The notes beneath the pieces were generated by a model that was not told the origin of the DNA, searched no databases, and saw nothing but the letters and a program-made list of their open reading frames with translations. 64,000 nucleotides of DNA from Streptomyces qinzhouensis (GTDB taxonomy: Bacteria; Actinomycetota; Actinomycetes; Streptomycetales; Streptomycetaceae), in assembly GCF_007856155.1 (NCBI RefSeq), contig NZ_CP042266.1:4340001-4404000 (forward strand). The letters run 5' to 3'. Positions 34,254 through 42,860 of the stretch are shown here, one piece after another (the stretch's first letter is position 1; every line of letters starts with the position of its first letter). The position numbers and the translations under genes were made by a program.

Positions 34254-35258
34254 ATGACGAAAGCGCATGATTCCGCTGGTGGTAGGGAGCAGGAAGGCAA
34301 GTGGGGGCGGCCCGCCGACGCGTCCGCCGCGCCCCCGGGCCGGTTCTCCCGCCGTGCCGCGCTCGCCGCCCTGGCCGGTCTGGCGGCCGTACCGCTCACC
34401 GGCTGTACCAGCGGGACCGGATCCCCGGAGAGTGCCAAGCCCTCCGCCGCGAACAGCGGGCCCGCGCCCGCCGCCGGTGACACGGGCCGTGCCTTCGCCG
34501 CGCTGGAGAAGGAGTTCGCCGCCCGGCTCGGTGTGTACGCGATCGACACCGGCAGCGGCCGGACCGTGCTCCACCGGCCGGACGAACGCTTCGCCTACGC
34601 CTCCACCTGCAAGGCCCTCATCGCCGCCGCCGTGCTGAGGAAGCACTCGCTGCGGGAGATGCGGCGGCGCGTCAGCTACGGCCGGGAGGTGCTCCAGCCC
34701 CATTCGCCGATCACCGAGCGGAACGTCGGAAAGGGCATGACCCTGAGCGAACTCTGCGACGCCACCGTCCGCTACAGCGACAACGCCGCGGCCAATCTGC
34801 TCTTCGACGAGCTCGGCGGGCCCCGCGGGCTCCAGACCGAGCTGCGGTCCGTCGGCGACCGGATCACCCGCTGCGACCGCTACGAGGTCGAGCTGAGCGA
34901 TGCCGTACCGGGCGACCTCAGGGACACCAGTACCGCCCGCGCCCTCGCCACCGACCTGCGGACCTATGTCCTCGGGAACGTCCTGCCGCCGGAGAAGCGC
35001 GCCGTCCTCGCCGACTGGCTGAAGCGGAACACCACCGGCGACCAGGTGATCCGCGCCGGCACTCCGGACGGCTGGCAGGTCGGGGACAAGACCGGTACCG
35101 GCGGCTACGGCACCCGTAACGACATCGCGATCGTCTGGCGCCCGAAGGCCGCGCCGATCGCGATAGCGGTCCTGTCCCGCAAGGACGTCAAGGGTGCCAA
35201 GCATCAGGACGCCCTGATCGCCCGGGCCGCCGAGGTGGCGCTGAAGGCCTTCGTCTGA
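34254..35258 (+). CDS. bla: Class A beta-lactamase, Tat-exported lipoprotein
   Basis: 334 residues. A twin-Arg signal (FSRRAALAAL, Arg33-Arg34) ends in a lipobox LTGC with Cys51, so it is predicted to be a Tat-exported lipoprotein held on the outer face of the membrane. Active site: Ser117-Thr-Cys-Lys120, Ser175-Asp-Asn177, the Omega-loop Glu211 in RYEVELSDAVPGD, and Lys279-Thr-Gly281. Oddity: the position equal to Asn170 (usually ELN) is Ser215, which helps position the deacylating water. Hydrolyses beta-lactam antibiotics; probably induced through the adjacent blaA/blaB genes. Confidence 0.93.
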   Translation: MTKAHDSAGGREQEGKWGRPADASAAPPGRFSRRAALAALAGLAAVPLTGCTSGTGSPESAKPSAANSGPAPAAGDTGRAFAALEKEFAARLGVYAIDTGSGRTVLHRPDERFAYASTCKALIAAAVLRKHSLREMRRRVSYGREVLQPHSPITERNVGKGMTLSELCDATVRYSDNAAANLLFDELGGPRGLQTELRSVGDRITRCDRYEVELSDAVPGDLRDTSTARALATDLRTYVLGNVLPPEKRAVLADWLKRNTTGDQVIRAGTPDGWQVGDKTGTGGYGTRNDIAIVWRPKAAPIAIAVLSRKDVKGAKHQDALIARAAEVALKAFV

Positions 35259-35274
35259 GTGCCTTCGTCTGAGT
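35247..35274 (+). repeat. 14-bp perfect tandem duplication over the beta-lactamase stop
   Basis: GCCTTCGTCTGAGT occurs twice in a row (35247-35260 and 35261-35274). The first copy encodes the last residues and stop of the enzyme; the second repeats both just after it. Confidence 0.9.
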
Positions 35275-35393
35275 GGGCGTCATGGGCAGAGCCGTAAGAG
35301 GTACTTAGATGCCGTTTATCTGATGAAATGATCAAACTTGGGGGAGTGAGCAGTCCGTGGACCAAGGTTCGGTGATCACGGAAGGCACCACTC

Positions 35394-36998
35394 ATGAGAC
35401 GCATTCCTGGGCGACAGCCCGCCCCGGGCCGTCGGCGCGGCCGGCGCGGAAGCGGTCTGACCGCAGTCTGCTGTGCGCTGGGAGTGGGGTTCTTCGCGCT
35501 GACCTCCCCCGTGAGCGCGACCGCCGCGACCGCCGCGACCGCCGCGAACATCGCGGGTAAGGCGGGTACGGCGGGTACGGCCGACGGGGCGGAAGTCGCC
35601 GAGTCCGCCGAGTCCGCCGAGTACACAGCTTCCTCGGCGGACTCCGGGGCGGGCCGGTCCGGGCGTACGGAAGCGGCCGAGGGCGGCGCCGACAAGTCCC
35701 GCACCTCCAAGGACCGGGCCGATAAGTCCCGTACCGGCAAGAGCCGCGCCGAGAAGCCCCGTAAAACCAAGTCCGCCAAGGGCAAGGCCGCCAAGGCCGA
35801 GGCCCGCCCCGGCCGCGCCGACCTCGCCGTGCACTGGGAAGCCGCCGGCGCCGAGGCGGGTGACGGTACCGCCGTCGCCCGGCTCGGTGACGGCGCCGCC
35901 GTCGCCGGGGCCGCGGGCGCCGAGGCCACCGACAAGGCCCCCGGACCCCACCCGGACGGCCCCCGGCCCGACGGCCCCGAAGCCGACTTCACCTACACCT
36001 ACCGGGTCTCCGTCGTGAACCACGGACCCTCCCGGGCCGTCGACGTCGTCGTCACCGACCGGCTCCCCGACTCCCTCGTCTTCGTCTCCTCGTCCGACGG
36101 CTGTACGGCCGCCGGGCAGACGATCACCTGCGGCCCGCTGGCCACCCTCGCCGTCGGTGAGACCCACACCTGGCTGCTCACCGTCCGGCCCGCCGACGAC
36201 TACACCGGCGACGGCTCCGACATCACCAACGTCGCCACCGTCACCTCCGACACCGAGGACCCCGACAGCGAGAACAACACCGCCGTCCACACCGGTGTCC
36301 CCGTCCCCGGCGGTACCGGCAAGGCGGACCTCGCGCTGACGAAGACCGCGCTGCTGCCCCGGGGCCGGGACACCGTCGCGCCGGGCGAGACCTTCACGTA
36401 CCGCGTCACCGTCCACAACAACGGCCCCTCGACGGCCGTCGACGTCCGGGTCGTCGACCCGCTCCCCGCCGTGCTGGCCTTCGTATCGTCCCCGGACGGC
36501 TGCCGGCTCTCGGACGAGGACGACCGCACGGTCGTCTGCCCGGCGCCGGCCCGGCTGCCGGCCGGGGAGTCCGTCTCGTACGAACTCGTCGTCCGGGTAC
36601 GGGAGAACGCGACCACCCGCGGCGGCGGAGGCGGCGGGGACCACTCAGGGCACAGCCGCTGCGCCCTGGAGAACACCGCCTTCGTCACCTCCCTGACCCG
36701 GGACCCGGTGCTCGCCAACAACAGCAACCGGCCCGGCACCACCGGACCCGGCGGCGGGCCCCTCTATCTGGAACACCCCAAGCCGAACGAGCCCCACCAG
36801 CCGCAGGAGCCCAACAAGCCCCCGCACCGGCCGCACCATCCGTCTCAGCTCGCGCACACCGGCGAGGACCTCCCGGGCTGGCTGCCCTGGTCCGCCGGGC
36901 TGACCCTGGCCACCGGCGGCGCCCTCGTCCTGCTCTCCCGCAGACACCTCCGCGCCCCCGGGCTCCCCGGCGACCCGGAGGAGGCCGCGCGCCCATGA
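35394..36998 (+). CDS. Sortase-anchored DUF11 surface protein
   Basis: 534 residues. A basic N-terminus and hydrophobic signal (LTAVCCALGVGFFALTSPVSA) are followed by ~140 residues of Ala/Lys/Glu-rich low-complexity sequence. Two DUF11 modules follow (starting FTYTYRVSVVNHGPS and FTYRVTVHNNGPS). A Pro/His/Gln-rich stalk leads to a sortase signal LAHTG, a membrane helix and an Arg-rich tail. LAxTG is the class E sortase site used in Streptomyces. Its stop overlaps the start of the next DUF11 gene (ATGA), so the two are translationally coupled. Likely a hydrophobic-surface or adhesion protein. Confidence 0.88.
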   Translation: MRRIPGRQPAPGRRRGRRGSGLTAVCCALGVGFFALTSPVSATAATAATAANIAGKAGTAGTADGAEVAESAESAEYTASSADSGAGRSGRTEAAEGGADKSRTSKDRADKSRTGKSRAEKPRKTKSAKGKAAKAEARPGRADLAVHWEAAGAEAGDGTAVARLGDGAAVAGAAGAEATDKAPGPHPDGPRPDGPEADFTYTYRVSVVNHGPSRAVDVVVTDRLPDSLVFVSSSDGCTAAGQTITCGPLATLAVGETHTWLLTVRPADDYTGDGSDITNVATVTSDTEDPDSENNTAVHTGVPVPGGTGKADLALTKTALLPRGRDTVAPGETFTYRVTVHNNGPSTAVDVRVVDPLPAVLAFVSSPDGCRLSDEDDRTVVCPAPARLPAGESVSYELVVRVRENATTRGGGGGGDHSGHSRCALENTAFVTSLTRDPVLANNSNRPGTTGPGGGPLYLEHPKPNEPHQPQEPNKPPHRPHHPSQLAHTGEDLPGWLPWSAGLTLATGGALVLLSRRHLRAPGLPGDPEEAARP

Positions 36999-39064
36999 GA
37001 CTCCACTCCGCCCGGCTCCTGGCGGCGCTCGCCCTCGCCGTCGCCGCCACCCTGACCCTGTTCGCCGCCCCGCCGCCGACCCATGCGGTCGCGCCCCGCG
37101 CGCTGACCTTCCCCGTCCACGAGCCCTTCGACAGCGCGGTCGGCAATCTGGGCAGTCTCACCGGCAACGCCAGCTATCAGAGCGGCGGCTGGCTCCGGCT
37201 CACCAGCGCCGCCACCAACCAGGCGGGCGGCTGGGAGATGAACGACTCCTTCCCCGCCAATCTGGGCATCGTCGCCGAGTTCACCTATGCCACCTACGGC
37301 GGCACCGCCTTCGACGGCAAACGCGGTGACGGCCTCACCTTCTTCCTCGCCGACGGCAACGCCGTCAACGGCACCGGCGCCCCCGGCGGCAGCCTCGGCT
37401 ACGCCTGCGGCGGCGGCCCGCCCTGCAACCGCGGGGGCGTCCCCGGCGCCTTCCTCGGCATCGGTCTCGACGAGTTCGGCAACTTCTCCTCCGCCGGCGT
37501 CGGCAACGGCGGCCCCGGCAGCCAGGCCAACCGGATCGTGCTCCGCGGCGGCGGCAACGGGAACACCGGCTACCGCTTCGGCACCTCGGTTCCCGGTCCC
37601 GGCGGCACCGTCGAGACCCAGGGCCGCGGCGACTACCGGACCGTCCGGGTCACCGTGATGCCCAGCGGGGGCCGGCTCCTGGTCTCCATCTGGTCCGACA
37701 CCGGCCCCGGCACCGCCCTCACCGAGGTCGTCACCGACTACAACGTCTCCACCATCGCCAACCAGCCCGCGCTGCCCTCCACCCTGAAGGTCGGCTTCTC
37801 CGGCGGCACCGGACTGGCCACCAATATCCACGAGATCGGCGACCTCAAGATCAACGTCCCGGCGGATCTGTCGGTCACCAAGACCGGCAGCCCCGCCACC
37901 GCCCGCGCGGGCGACCCCGTCAGCTACACCGTCACCGTCGCCAACAGCGGCGCCAACGATGTCATGGGCGCGATCCTGCGGGACGCCGTACCCGGGCTGA
38001 CCAATGTGACCTGGAGCTGCACCGCGACCACCGGCAGCAGCTGCGTCCAGCCGTCCGGCAGCGGAAACAGCATCACCGCCTCCTCGAATCTGCTGCGCAA
38101 CGGCTCGGCCACATATGTCATCAGAGGCACCGCACCGGGCACCCCGGGCACGCTCACCAACACCGCCACCGTCTTCCCGCCCTCCGACCGCACCGACACC
38201 AACTCCGCCAACGACAGCGCGACCGCGACCACCACGGTCACCGCGCTCGCGGACGTGGCGGTGATGAAGACGGGCGTCGGCACCGGGCCGATCACCCCGG
38301 GGCAGACCTTCGGCTACCGGGTCACGGCGGGCAACATGGGCCCCTCCGACACCACCAACGTCAGAATCACCGACACGCTGCCCGCCGGGCTGACCTTCGT
38401 CTCCTCGCCCGACGGCTGTACGGCCACCGGTCAGACCGTCAGCTGCCCGGCCGCGGCGACGATGGCCGCGGGCGGCACCCAGTCCTGGACATTCCGGGTG
38501 AAACTCTCCGATGCCTATACCGGCAACGGCAGCGATCTGGGGAATGTGGCGACGGTACGCCACGATGTCGCCGACCCGAATCAGGCGAACAACACCACGG
38601 GCGCGGTGACCCCGCCGGGCGGGGTGACGGAGCCCCGCGCCGATCTGAGCACGGTCAAACAGCCCCTGACCAGCACCCCCGTCTCCCCGGGACAGACCTT
38701 CGACTACCGGGTGACGGTCACCAACAACGGCCCGTCGGTGGCCCGGGGCGTGCGGATCACCGACCCGCTGCCCGCGGCCCTGTCGTATGTCTCGTCCGCC
38801 GATCCCTCCTGCTCGGCCACCGGGCAGACGGTGAGCTGTGGACCGGCCGCCACGCTGGCCGTGGGCGCGTCCGTGAGCTGGACCTTCCGGGTACGGATCG
38901 ACCCGGAGTACGCGTCGGACGGTACGGCCCTCCGTAATACCGCCACCGCATCGGCGACCACCAGCGATCCGGTGCCGGGCAACAACAGCGGCACCGGGGG
39001 CGTGCCGGGCGGCCGGGTCACCCCGCCGACGGCCGATGTGACGCTCACCAAGCGGGCCGACTGA
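36995..39064 (+). CDS. Secreted L-type lectin-like protein with three DUF11 modules
   Basis: 689 residues with a signal peptide (ALALAVAATLTLFAAPPPTHA). Residues ~35-290 look like an L-type (legume-like) lectin domain: VEFTYATYGG-like strand (VAEFTYATYG), DGLTFFLADGN and LGIGLDEFGNFSS with the metal-binding Asp/Asn pattern. Three DUF11 modules follow (~295-410, ~415-535, ~540-680). There is no sortase signal, so it is released or held by its coupled neighbour. A carbohydrate-binding role is inferred from the lectin fold; the ligand is unknown. Confidence 0.85.
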   Translation: MRLHSARLLAALALAVAATLTLFAAPPPTHAVAPRALTFPVHEPFDSAVGNLGSLTGNASYQSGGWLRLTSAATNQAGGWEMNDSFPANLGIVAEFTYATYGGTAFDGKRGDGLTFFLADGNAVNGTGAPGGSLGYACGGGPPCNRGGVPGAFLGIGLDEFGNFSSAGVGNGGPGSQANRIVLRGGGNGNTGYRFGTSVPGPGGTVETQGRGDYRTVRVTVMPSGGRLLVSIWSDTGPGTALTEVVTDYNVSTIANQPALPSTLKVGFSGGTGLATNIHEIGDLKINVPADLSVTKTGSPATARAGDPVSYTVTVANSGANDVMGAILRDAVPGLTNVTWSCTATTGSSCVQPSGSGNSITASSNLLRNGSATYVIRGTAPGTPGTLTNTATVFPPSDRTDTNSANDSATATTTVTALADVAVMKTGVGTGPITPGQTFGYRVTAGNMGPSDTTNVRITDTLPAGLTFVSSPDGCTATGQTVSCPAAATMAAGGTQSWTFRVKLSDAYTGNGSDLGNVATVRHDVADPNQANNTTGAVTPPGGVTEPRADLSTVKQPLTSTPVSPGQTFDYRVTVTNNGPSVARGVRITDPLPAALSYVSSADPSCSATGQTVSCGPAATLAVGASVSWTFRVRIDPEYASDGTALRNTATASATTSDPVPGNNSGTGGVPGGRVTPPTADVTLTKRAD

Positions 39065-39143
39065 CCCGGGGCCGGGCCCCGGCCGTACCGAACCTCCGTT
39101 CCTGTACGACCGCCGGCCCGGTCCCGTACCTCCGTACCTCCGA

Positions 39144-39186
39144 CCCTTCCCTCTTCCCTCCTTCCTCCTTCCTCCTTCCTCTTCCT
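39144..39186 (+). repeat. 43-base uninterrupted pyrimidine tract
   Basis: From 39144 to 39186 every base is C or T, mostly CCTCCTT units. The tract lies in the 156-bp gap ahead of the third DUF11 gene. Such a mirror-type tract can form triplex DNA or affect expression by slippage. Confidence 0.9.
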
Positions 39187-39220
39187 GCCCTTGCCCTCCG
39201 ACGAATGGACCCGATACGCA

Positions 39221-41329
39221 ATGAGACCGAGCAGCAGACGGGGGCGGCGGCGCCAGCGGCCCCTGGCGAGAGCCGTGGTCGCCCTCGTCCTGGCCGGCGC
39301 CGCCGTACCCCTGTGGTCCGGCGCCGCCGCGGCGGCGCCCCTGATGCCCGCCCGTGTGGTGACACAACTGGCGGCCCCGGCCGCCACCCCGCCCGGCGGG
39401 CTGGTGACGTACACCCTCACCGCGACGAACAACGGCCCCTCGGTCGCGCGGGACGTGGTGGCCACGGACACCCTGCCGGAGGGCCTGGAGTTCGTGTCGT
39501 CGGCCGACGGCTGTACGGCGGCCGGGCTGACCGTCACCTGTGGTCCCGAACCCGAGCTGACCGTCGGCGAGACCAAGAACTGGACCTTCGTCGTCCGGAT
39601 CAGCCCCTCCTACCAGGGCAACGGCTCCGACCTCGGGAACACCGCCACCGCCACCTCCGAGGCCGTGGACCCCGACCCGGGCAACAACAAGACCGACCCG
39701 GTGACCCCGACCGGCCCGTTCGACCCGGTCTCCGACCTCAACACCATCAAGACGGCGATCGGTTCCGGTCCGACCGTGCCCGGTGAGGAGTTCCAGTACC
39801 GGGTCACCGTCCAGAACACCGGCCCGTCGGACGCCCGGAACGTCACCGCGACCGACAATCTGCCCGCCGGGCTGAGCTTCGTCTCCTCCGGCGATCCGTG
39901 TACGGCCTCCGGACAGCGGGTCACCTGCGGACCGCTCGGGGTGCTCCGCGCCGGGGACAGCGTCTCCTGGACCTTCAAGGTCAAACTGAGCGACGCCTAC
40001 ACCGGCGACGGTACGAATCTGCGCAATACGGCGACCTCGACCTCGGACTCCGAGGACCCGAACCCGGAGGACAACACCTCGCCGCCGGTGCTGCCGCCCG
40101 GCGGGGTCACCCAGCCGCAGGCCGATATCTGGGTCACCAAGCGGCCGACGACCTCCACGGTCATCGCGCCCGGCCAGACCTTCCAGTACGCGGTCACCGT
40201 CACCAACGACGGCCCGTCGCGCGCGGTGAACGTCAGGGGATCCGACGTCCTGCCGGCCCCGCTGGCCTTCGTCTCGTCGCCGGACGGCTGCACCGCCGCC
40301 GGACAGACGGTGAGCTGCGGACCGCAGCCGGCCCTCGCCCCCGGCGCCTCCAAGACCTGGCTGTTCACGGTCCAGCTGGACCAGAACTACCGCGGTGACG
40401 GCTCCGATATCCAGAACGTCGCCGTCGTCGCCTCCGACACCGGCGACCCGGTACCGGGCAACAACACCAGCCCGCCCGCCGGACTTCCGGGCAGTGCGGT
40501 CAACCAGCCGTACGCGGACCTCGCGGTCACCAAGGAGGCCGAAGGCACCGTCTCGCCGATCCCCGGCCAGTCCTTCGACTACCGGATCACGGTCACCAAC
40601 AACGGCCCGTCGGCGGACGCGTTCAACGTCCGGCTCACCGACGAGCTGCCGGCCGGACTGACGTACGTCTCGTCGTCGCCCGCCGGCTGCACCGTCTCCG
40701 GGCAGACGGTCAACTGCCGCCGGACCACCCCGCTCCAGGTCGGCCAGAGCGTCGAGTACGTCCTCACCGTCCGGGTCGACCCGGCGTACAAGGGCGACGG
40801 CAGCGACCTGCTGAACACCGCCAAGGTCACCGCCGACAACATCGACCCGGCCAGTGAGAACGACACCGACACGGCCACCGTCCCCGGCGGCACGGTCCAG
40901 GCCCCGTCCGCGGACCTCGGCATCGTCAAGCGGCCGGTCACCTCGGCTCCGGTCGCGCCCGGCGAGACCTTCGAGTACCAGGTGACGGTCACCAACAACG
41001 GCCCGTCCCAGGCGGAGGACGTCGAGGTCGACGACGTACTGCCGACCGCGCTGACCTTCGTCTCCTCCGACGACGCATGCATGTCGGGAGACTCGGTGGT
41101 CTGCGGGCCGCAGCCGACGCTCGCCCCCGGCGCGTCCGTGACCTGGGTCTTCCGGGTCAAGCTGGCGCCGGACTACGAGGGCGACGGCTCGGACATCCGG
41201 AACACGGCGACGGTCGACTCGTCGACGCGGGACCCGGTGTCGTCGAACAACAGCAGTACGACGGGAACGCCGGGCGGCACGGTCCGCAAGCCGACGGCGG
41301 ACCTCCAGATCACCAAGAAGACGCCGTAG
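39221..41329 (+). CDS. Secreted protein with five tandem DUF11 modules
   Basis: 702 residues from the ATG at 39221, with a signal peptide (AVVALVLAGAAVPLWSGAAAAA). Five DUF11 repeats of ~125 residues each follow. Each shows the TVTNNGPS opening, a central LTFVSS(P/A)DGC and an N(T)ATV ... DP ... NN closing pattern. There is no anchor sequence. These repeats build extended, Ig-like rods found in bacterial surface filaments. The module identity between repeats is high enough to permit recombination. An alternative GTG/ATG further upstream adds residues unlike a signal peptide. Confidence 0.88.
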   Translation: MRPSSRRGRRRQRPLARAVVALVLAGAAVPLWSGAAAAAPLMPARVVTQLAAPAATPPGGLVTYTLTATNNGPSVARDVVATDTLPEGLEFVSSADGCTAAGLTVTCGPEPELTVGETKNWTFVVRISPSYQGNGSDLGNTATATSEAVDPDPGNNKTDPVTPTGPFDPVSDLNTIKTAIGSGPTVPGEEFQYRVTVQNTGPSDARNVTATDNLPAGLSFVSSGDPCTASGQRVTCGPLGVLRAGDSVSWTFKVKLSDAYTGDGTNLRNTATSTSDSEDPNPEDNTSPPVLPPGGVTQPQADIWVTKRPTTSTVIAPGQTFQYAVTVTNDGPSRAVNVRGSDVLPAPLAFVSSPDGCTAAGQTVSCGPQPALAPGASKTWLFTVQLDQNYRGDGSDIQNVAVVASDTGDPVPGNNTSPPAGLPGSAVNQPYADLAVTKEAEGTVSPIPGQSFDYRITVTNNGPSADAFNVRLTDELPAGLTYVSSSPAGCTVSGQTVNCRRTTPLQVGQSVEYVLTVRVDPAYKGDGSDLLNTAKVTADNIDPASENDTDTATVPGGTVQAPSADLGIVKRPVTSAPVAPGETFEYQVTVTNNGPSQAEDVEVDDVLPTALTFVSSDDACMSGDSVVCGPQPTLAPGASVTWVFRVKLAPDYEGDGSDIRNTATVDSSTRDPVSSNNSSTTGTPGGTVRKPTADLQITKKTP

Positions 41330-41351
41330 TCCTTGATGGCGTTCTGACATC

Positions 41352-41380
41352 GTGATCCGGTGATCCGGTGATCCGGTGAT
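41352..41380. repeat. 8-bp tandem repeat (gtgatccg)n after a stop codon
   Basis: Three perfect copies of GTGATCCG (41352-41375) plus a partial fourth, just downstream of the third DUF11 gene and directly next to its terminator hairpin. Confidence 0.85.
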
Positions 41381-41425
41381 CAGGGGCCCGTACCGCCGCC
41401 GAAAGGGTGGTGGTACGGGCCCCTG
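41381..41425. terminator. Strong bidirectional terminator hairpin
   Basis: A perfect 14-bp stem CAGGGGCCCGTACC (41381-41394) pairs with 41412-41425; weaker pairing continues inward. It separates the rightward DUF11 cluster from the leftward ArsR gene. Confidence 0.85.
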
Positions 41426-41453
41426 CCTGTCGTACAGGGGGGCTTCGGGGGCT

Positions 41454-41870
41454 TCAGGGGCGGGGGCGTATCCGGCGGGCGGCCGGCTTCTGCGGGCCGC
41501 GCCGCGGCTCCTTCGCCCGCAGATCCTCCAGGATCCGGGCCTGGTCGGAGAGGAGCCCGGTGAGGATGGCCCGGGCGACCCGGAGGAGTTCGGCGACCTC
41601 GGGGCTGGCGAGCGCGTAGATCACGGTGGAGCCCTCACGGCGGGTGGCGACGAGCCGGGCCCGGCGCAGCACGGCGAGCTGCTGGGAGAGGCTGGCGGCC
41701 TCGACCCGGACCTCGGGGAGCAGCTCCGACACCGCGTGCTCCCGCTCGCTGAGCAGTTCCAGGACCCGGATCCGGACCGGGTGGCCCAGGGTTTTGAAGA
41801 ACTCCGCCTTCAACTGGTACAGCGGCGCGCTCATCGGCCCGGCCCCGCCGGATATGTGCGCACCGTGCAT
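41454..41870 (-). CDS. ArsR-family helix-turn-helix regulator
   Basis: 138 residues (126 if the ATG at 41834 is used; GGGGGA favours 41870). The winged helix: AEFFKTLGHPVRIRVLELLSE, the recognition helix ASLSQQLAVLRRARLV, then REGSTVIYALASPEVAELLRVAR. The metal-binding Cys of ArsR/SmtB are absent, so it probably senses something other than metal, or acts by redox or dimerisation. It is followed by a basic tail. No obvious target beside it. Confidence 0.9.
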   Translation of the reverse strand: MHGAHISGGAGPMSAPLYQLKAEFFKTLGHPVRIRVLELLSEREHAVSELLPEVRVEAASLSQQLAVLRRARLVATRREGSTVIYALASPEVAELLRVARAILTGLLSDQARILEDLRAKEPRRGPQKPAARRIRPRP

Positions 41871-41980
41871 CGTGTCCCCCGAGAACTCTTCGCCATGCGC
41901 TCATCATCGGGCATGGCCCCGGGTCCGTGGGCGGGGTGGCGTGTCGTCGCCCGTTCGGCGCCCGCGCCGGTATATGCCCG

Positions 41981-42616
41981 TCAGAGGGGGAGGGTGATCC
42001 AGACCGTTTTGCCGCAGTGGCCGGGGTCGGGGAGTACGGACGCGGTGCCGCCGAGGCCGAGGGTCAGCTCCATGACGGTCGCGAGCCCCCGGCCGGTGGG
42101 CGGGCCGCTGTCCTGCTCCTGGTGCGGGGGTGTCCGGCGGGCGCCGAGATCGGGCCGGTCCGGGTGCCGGTCGTGGACGGCGAGGGCGAAGGTGTCCGGG
42201 CCCGCCCCGAGAATGACGGTGAGGGTGGGGGAGAGGGCCGCGGCGTGCCGGACGCTGTTGGTGACCAGCTCGGTGAGGATCAGCAGGGCCGGGTCCGCGA
42301 TCGGGTGGCGCAGCCCGATCCGCCATTCCACCAGCGTCTGTTCGGCGGTTTCGCGGGCGATGCGGACGGACTGGCCCGTGGTGGGGAGGGTGAGGACGAG
42401 ACGGCGGGGCAGGGTGCCGAGTTCGGCCAGTCCGGGGAGCGACACGGTTCTCGGATCCCCCTTGTGCGGCCGCCTCCGACTCCGGCTCCGACCCGGCTCC
42501 GACTCCGGCTCTGGATCCGGTTTCGGGCGCGGTCTCGGGTGCGGTCTCGGGCGCGGTTCGGGTGCGGTTCGGGTGCGGTTCGGGTGCGGCTTCGGTTCGG
42601 TACGGCGTTGCGGCAT
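41981..42616 (-). CDS. HATPase_c_2 kinase with a repetitive N-terminus
   Basis: 211 residues. GHKL motifs: ALLILTELVTNSVRHAAAL (~residues 109-127) and a later GRGLATVMELTLGLGGTA. Relatives are anti-sigma-factor-like kinases. The first ~60 residues are Arg/Pro/Glu-rich. They come from near-tandem DNA repeats at about 42470-42600, including GCGGTTCGGGT three times in a row on the plus strand, and are likely a disordered, slippage-prone tail. The start at 42616 is uncertain because of this. Divergent from the GNAT gene. Confidence 0.8.
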   Translation of the reverse strand: MPQRRTEPKPHPNRTRTAPEPRPRPHPRPRPKPDPEPESEPGRSRSRRRPHKGDPRTVSLPGLAELGTLPRRLVLTLPTTGQSVRIARETAEQTLVEWRIGLRHPIADPALLILTELVTNSVRHAAALSPTLTVILGAGPDTFALAVHDRHPDRPDLGARRTPPHQEQDSGPPTGRGLATVMELTLGLGGTASVLPDPGHCGKTVWITLPL

Positions 42617-42685
42617 ACGGCAGTTGTGACCGCGGCCGGCCGCGGGAGCGGCCGGTCCGGTGCTCCGGCGCCCAGCATCCAGCGG

Positions 42686-42703
42686 ATTGCAGATTTTTGC
42701 AAT
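42686..42703. promoter_or_regulatory. Palindrome ATTGCA-N6-TGCAAT in a divergent promoter
   Basis: A perfect 6-bp inverted repeat in an AT-rich island between the HATPase and GNAT genes. AT-rich palindromes are rare in this sequence, so it is a good operator candidate; the binding protein is unknown. Confidence 0.6.
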
Positions 42704-42860
42704 TCGCCAGTCTGTGAGGGTGACGGCTCGGCGGGCCGGGCCGGGGCTCGAGGGTTCCCGGCGGACACCGCGTCATGATCTTCTGTCCGCCAAAACGTTT
42801 CTCTTATCTGCTTTTTCCTTTCATTCCCTTCCGAACTCTTCCGACGAGGTCACTGTTCTC

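Noticed and set aside
39221..41329. Repeated DNA in the five-module gene as a CRISPR or satellite
   Set aside because: The repeats are ~375 bp, in frame, and encode DUF11 modules.
36845..41350. A 1501-codon open frame on the minus strand opposite the DUF11 genes
   Set aside because: It is Gly/Val/Arg-rich, has no family features, and mirrors the repeats of the DUF11 genes. High GC3 leaves long stop-free antisense frames in Streptomyces.
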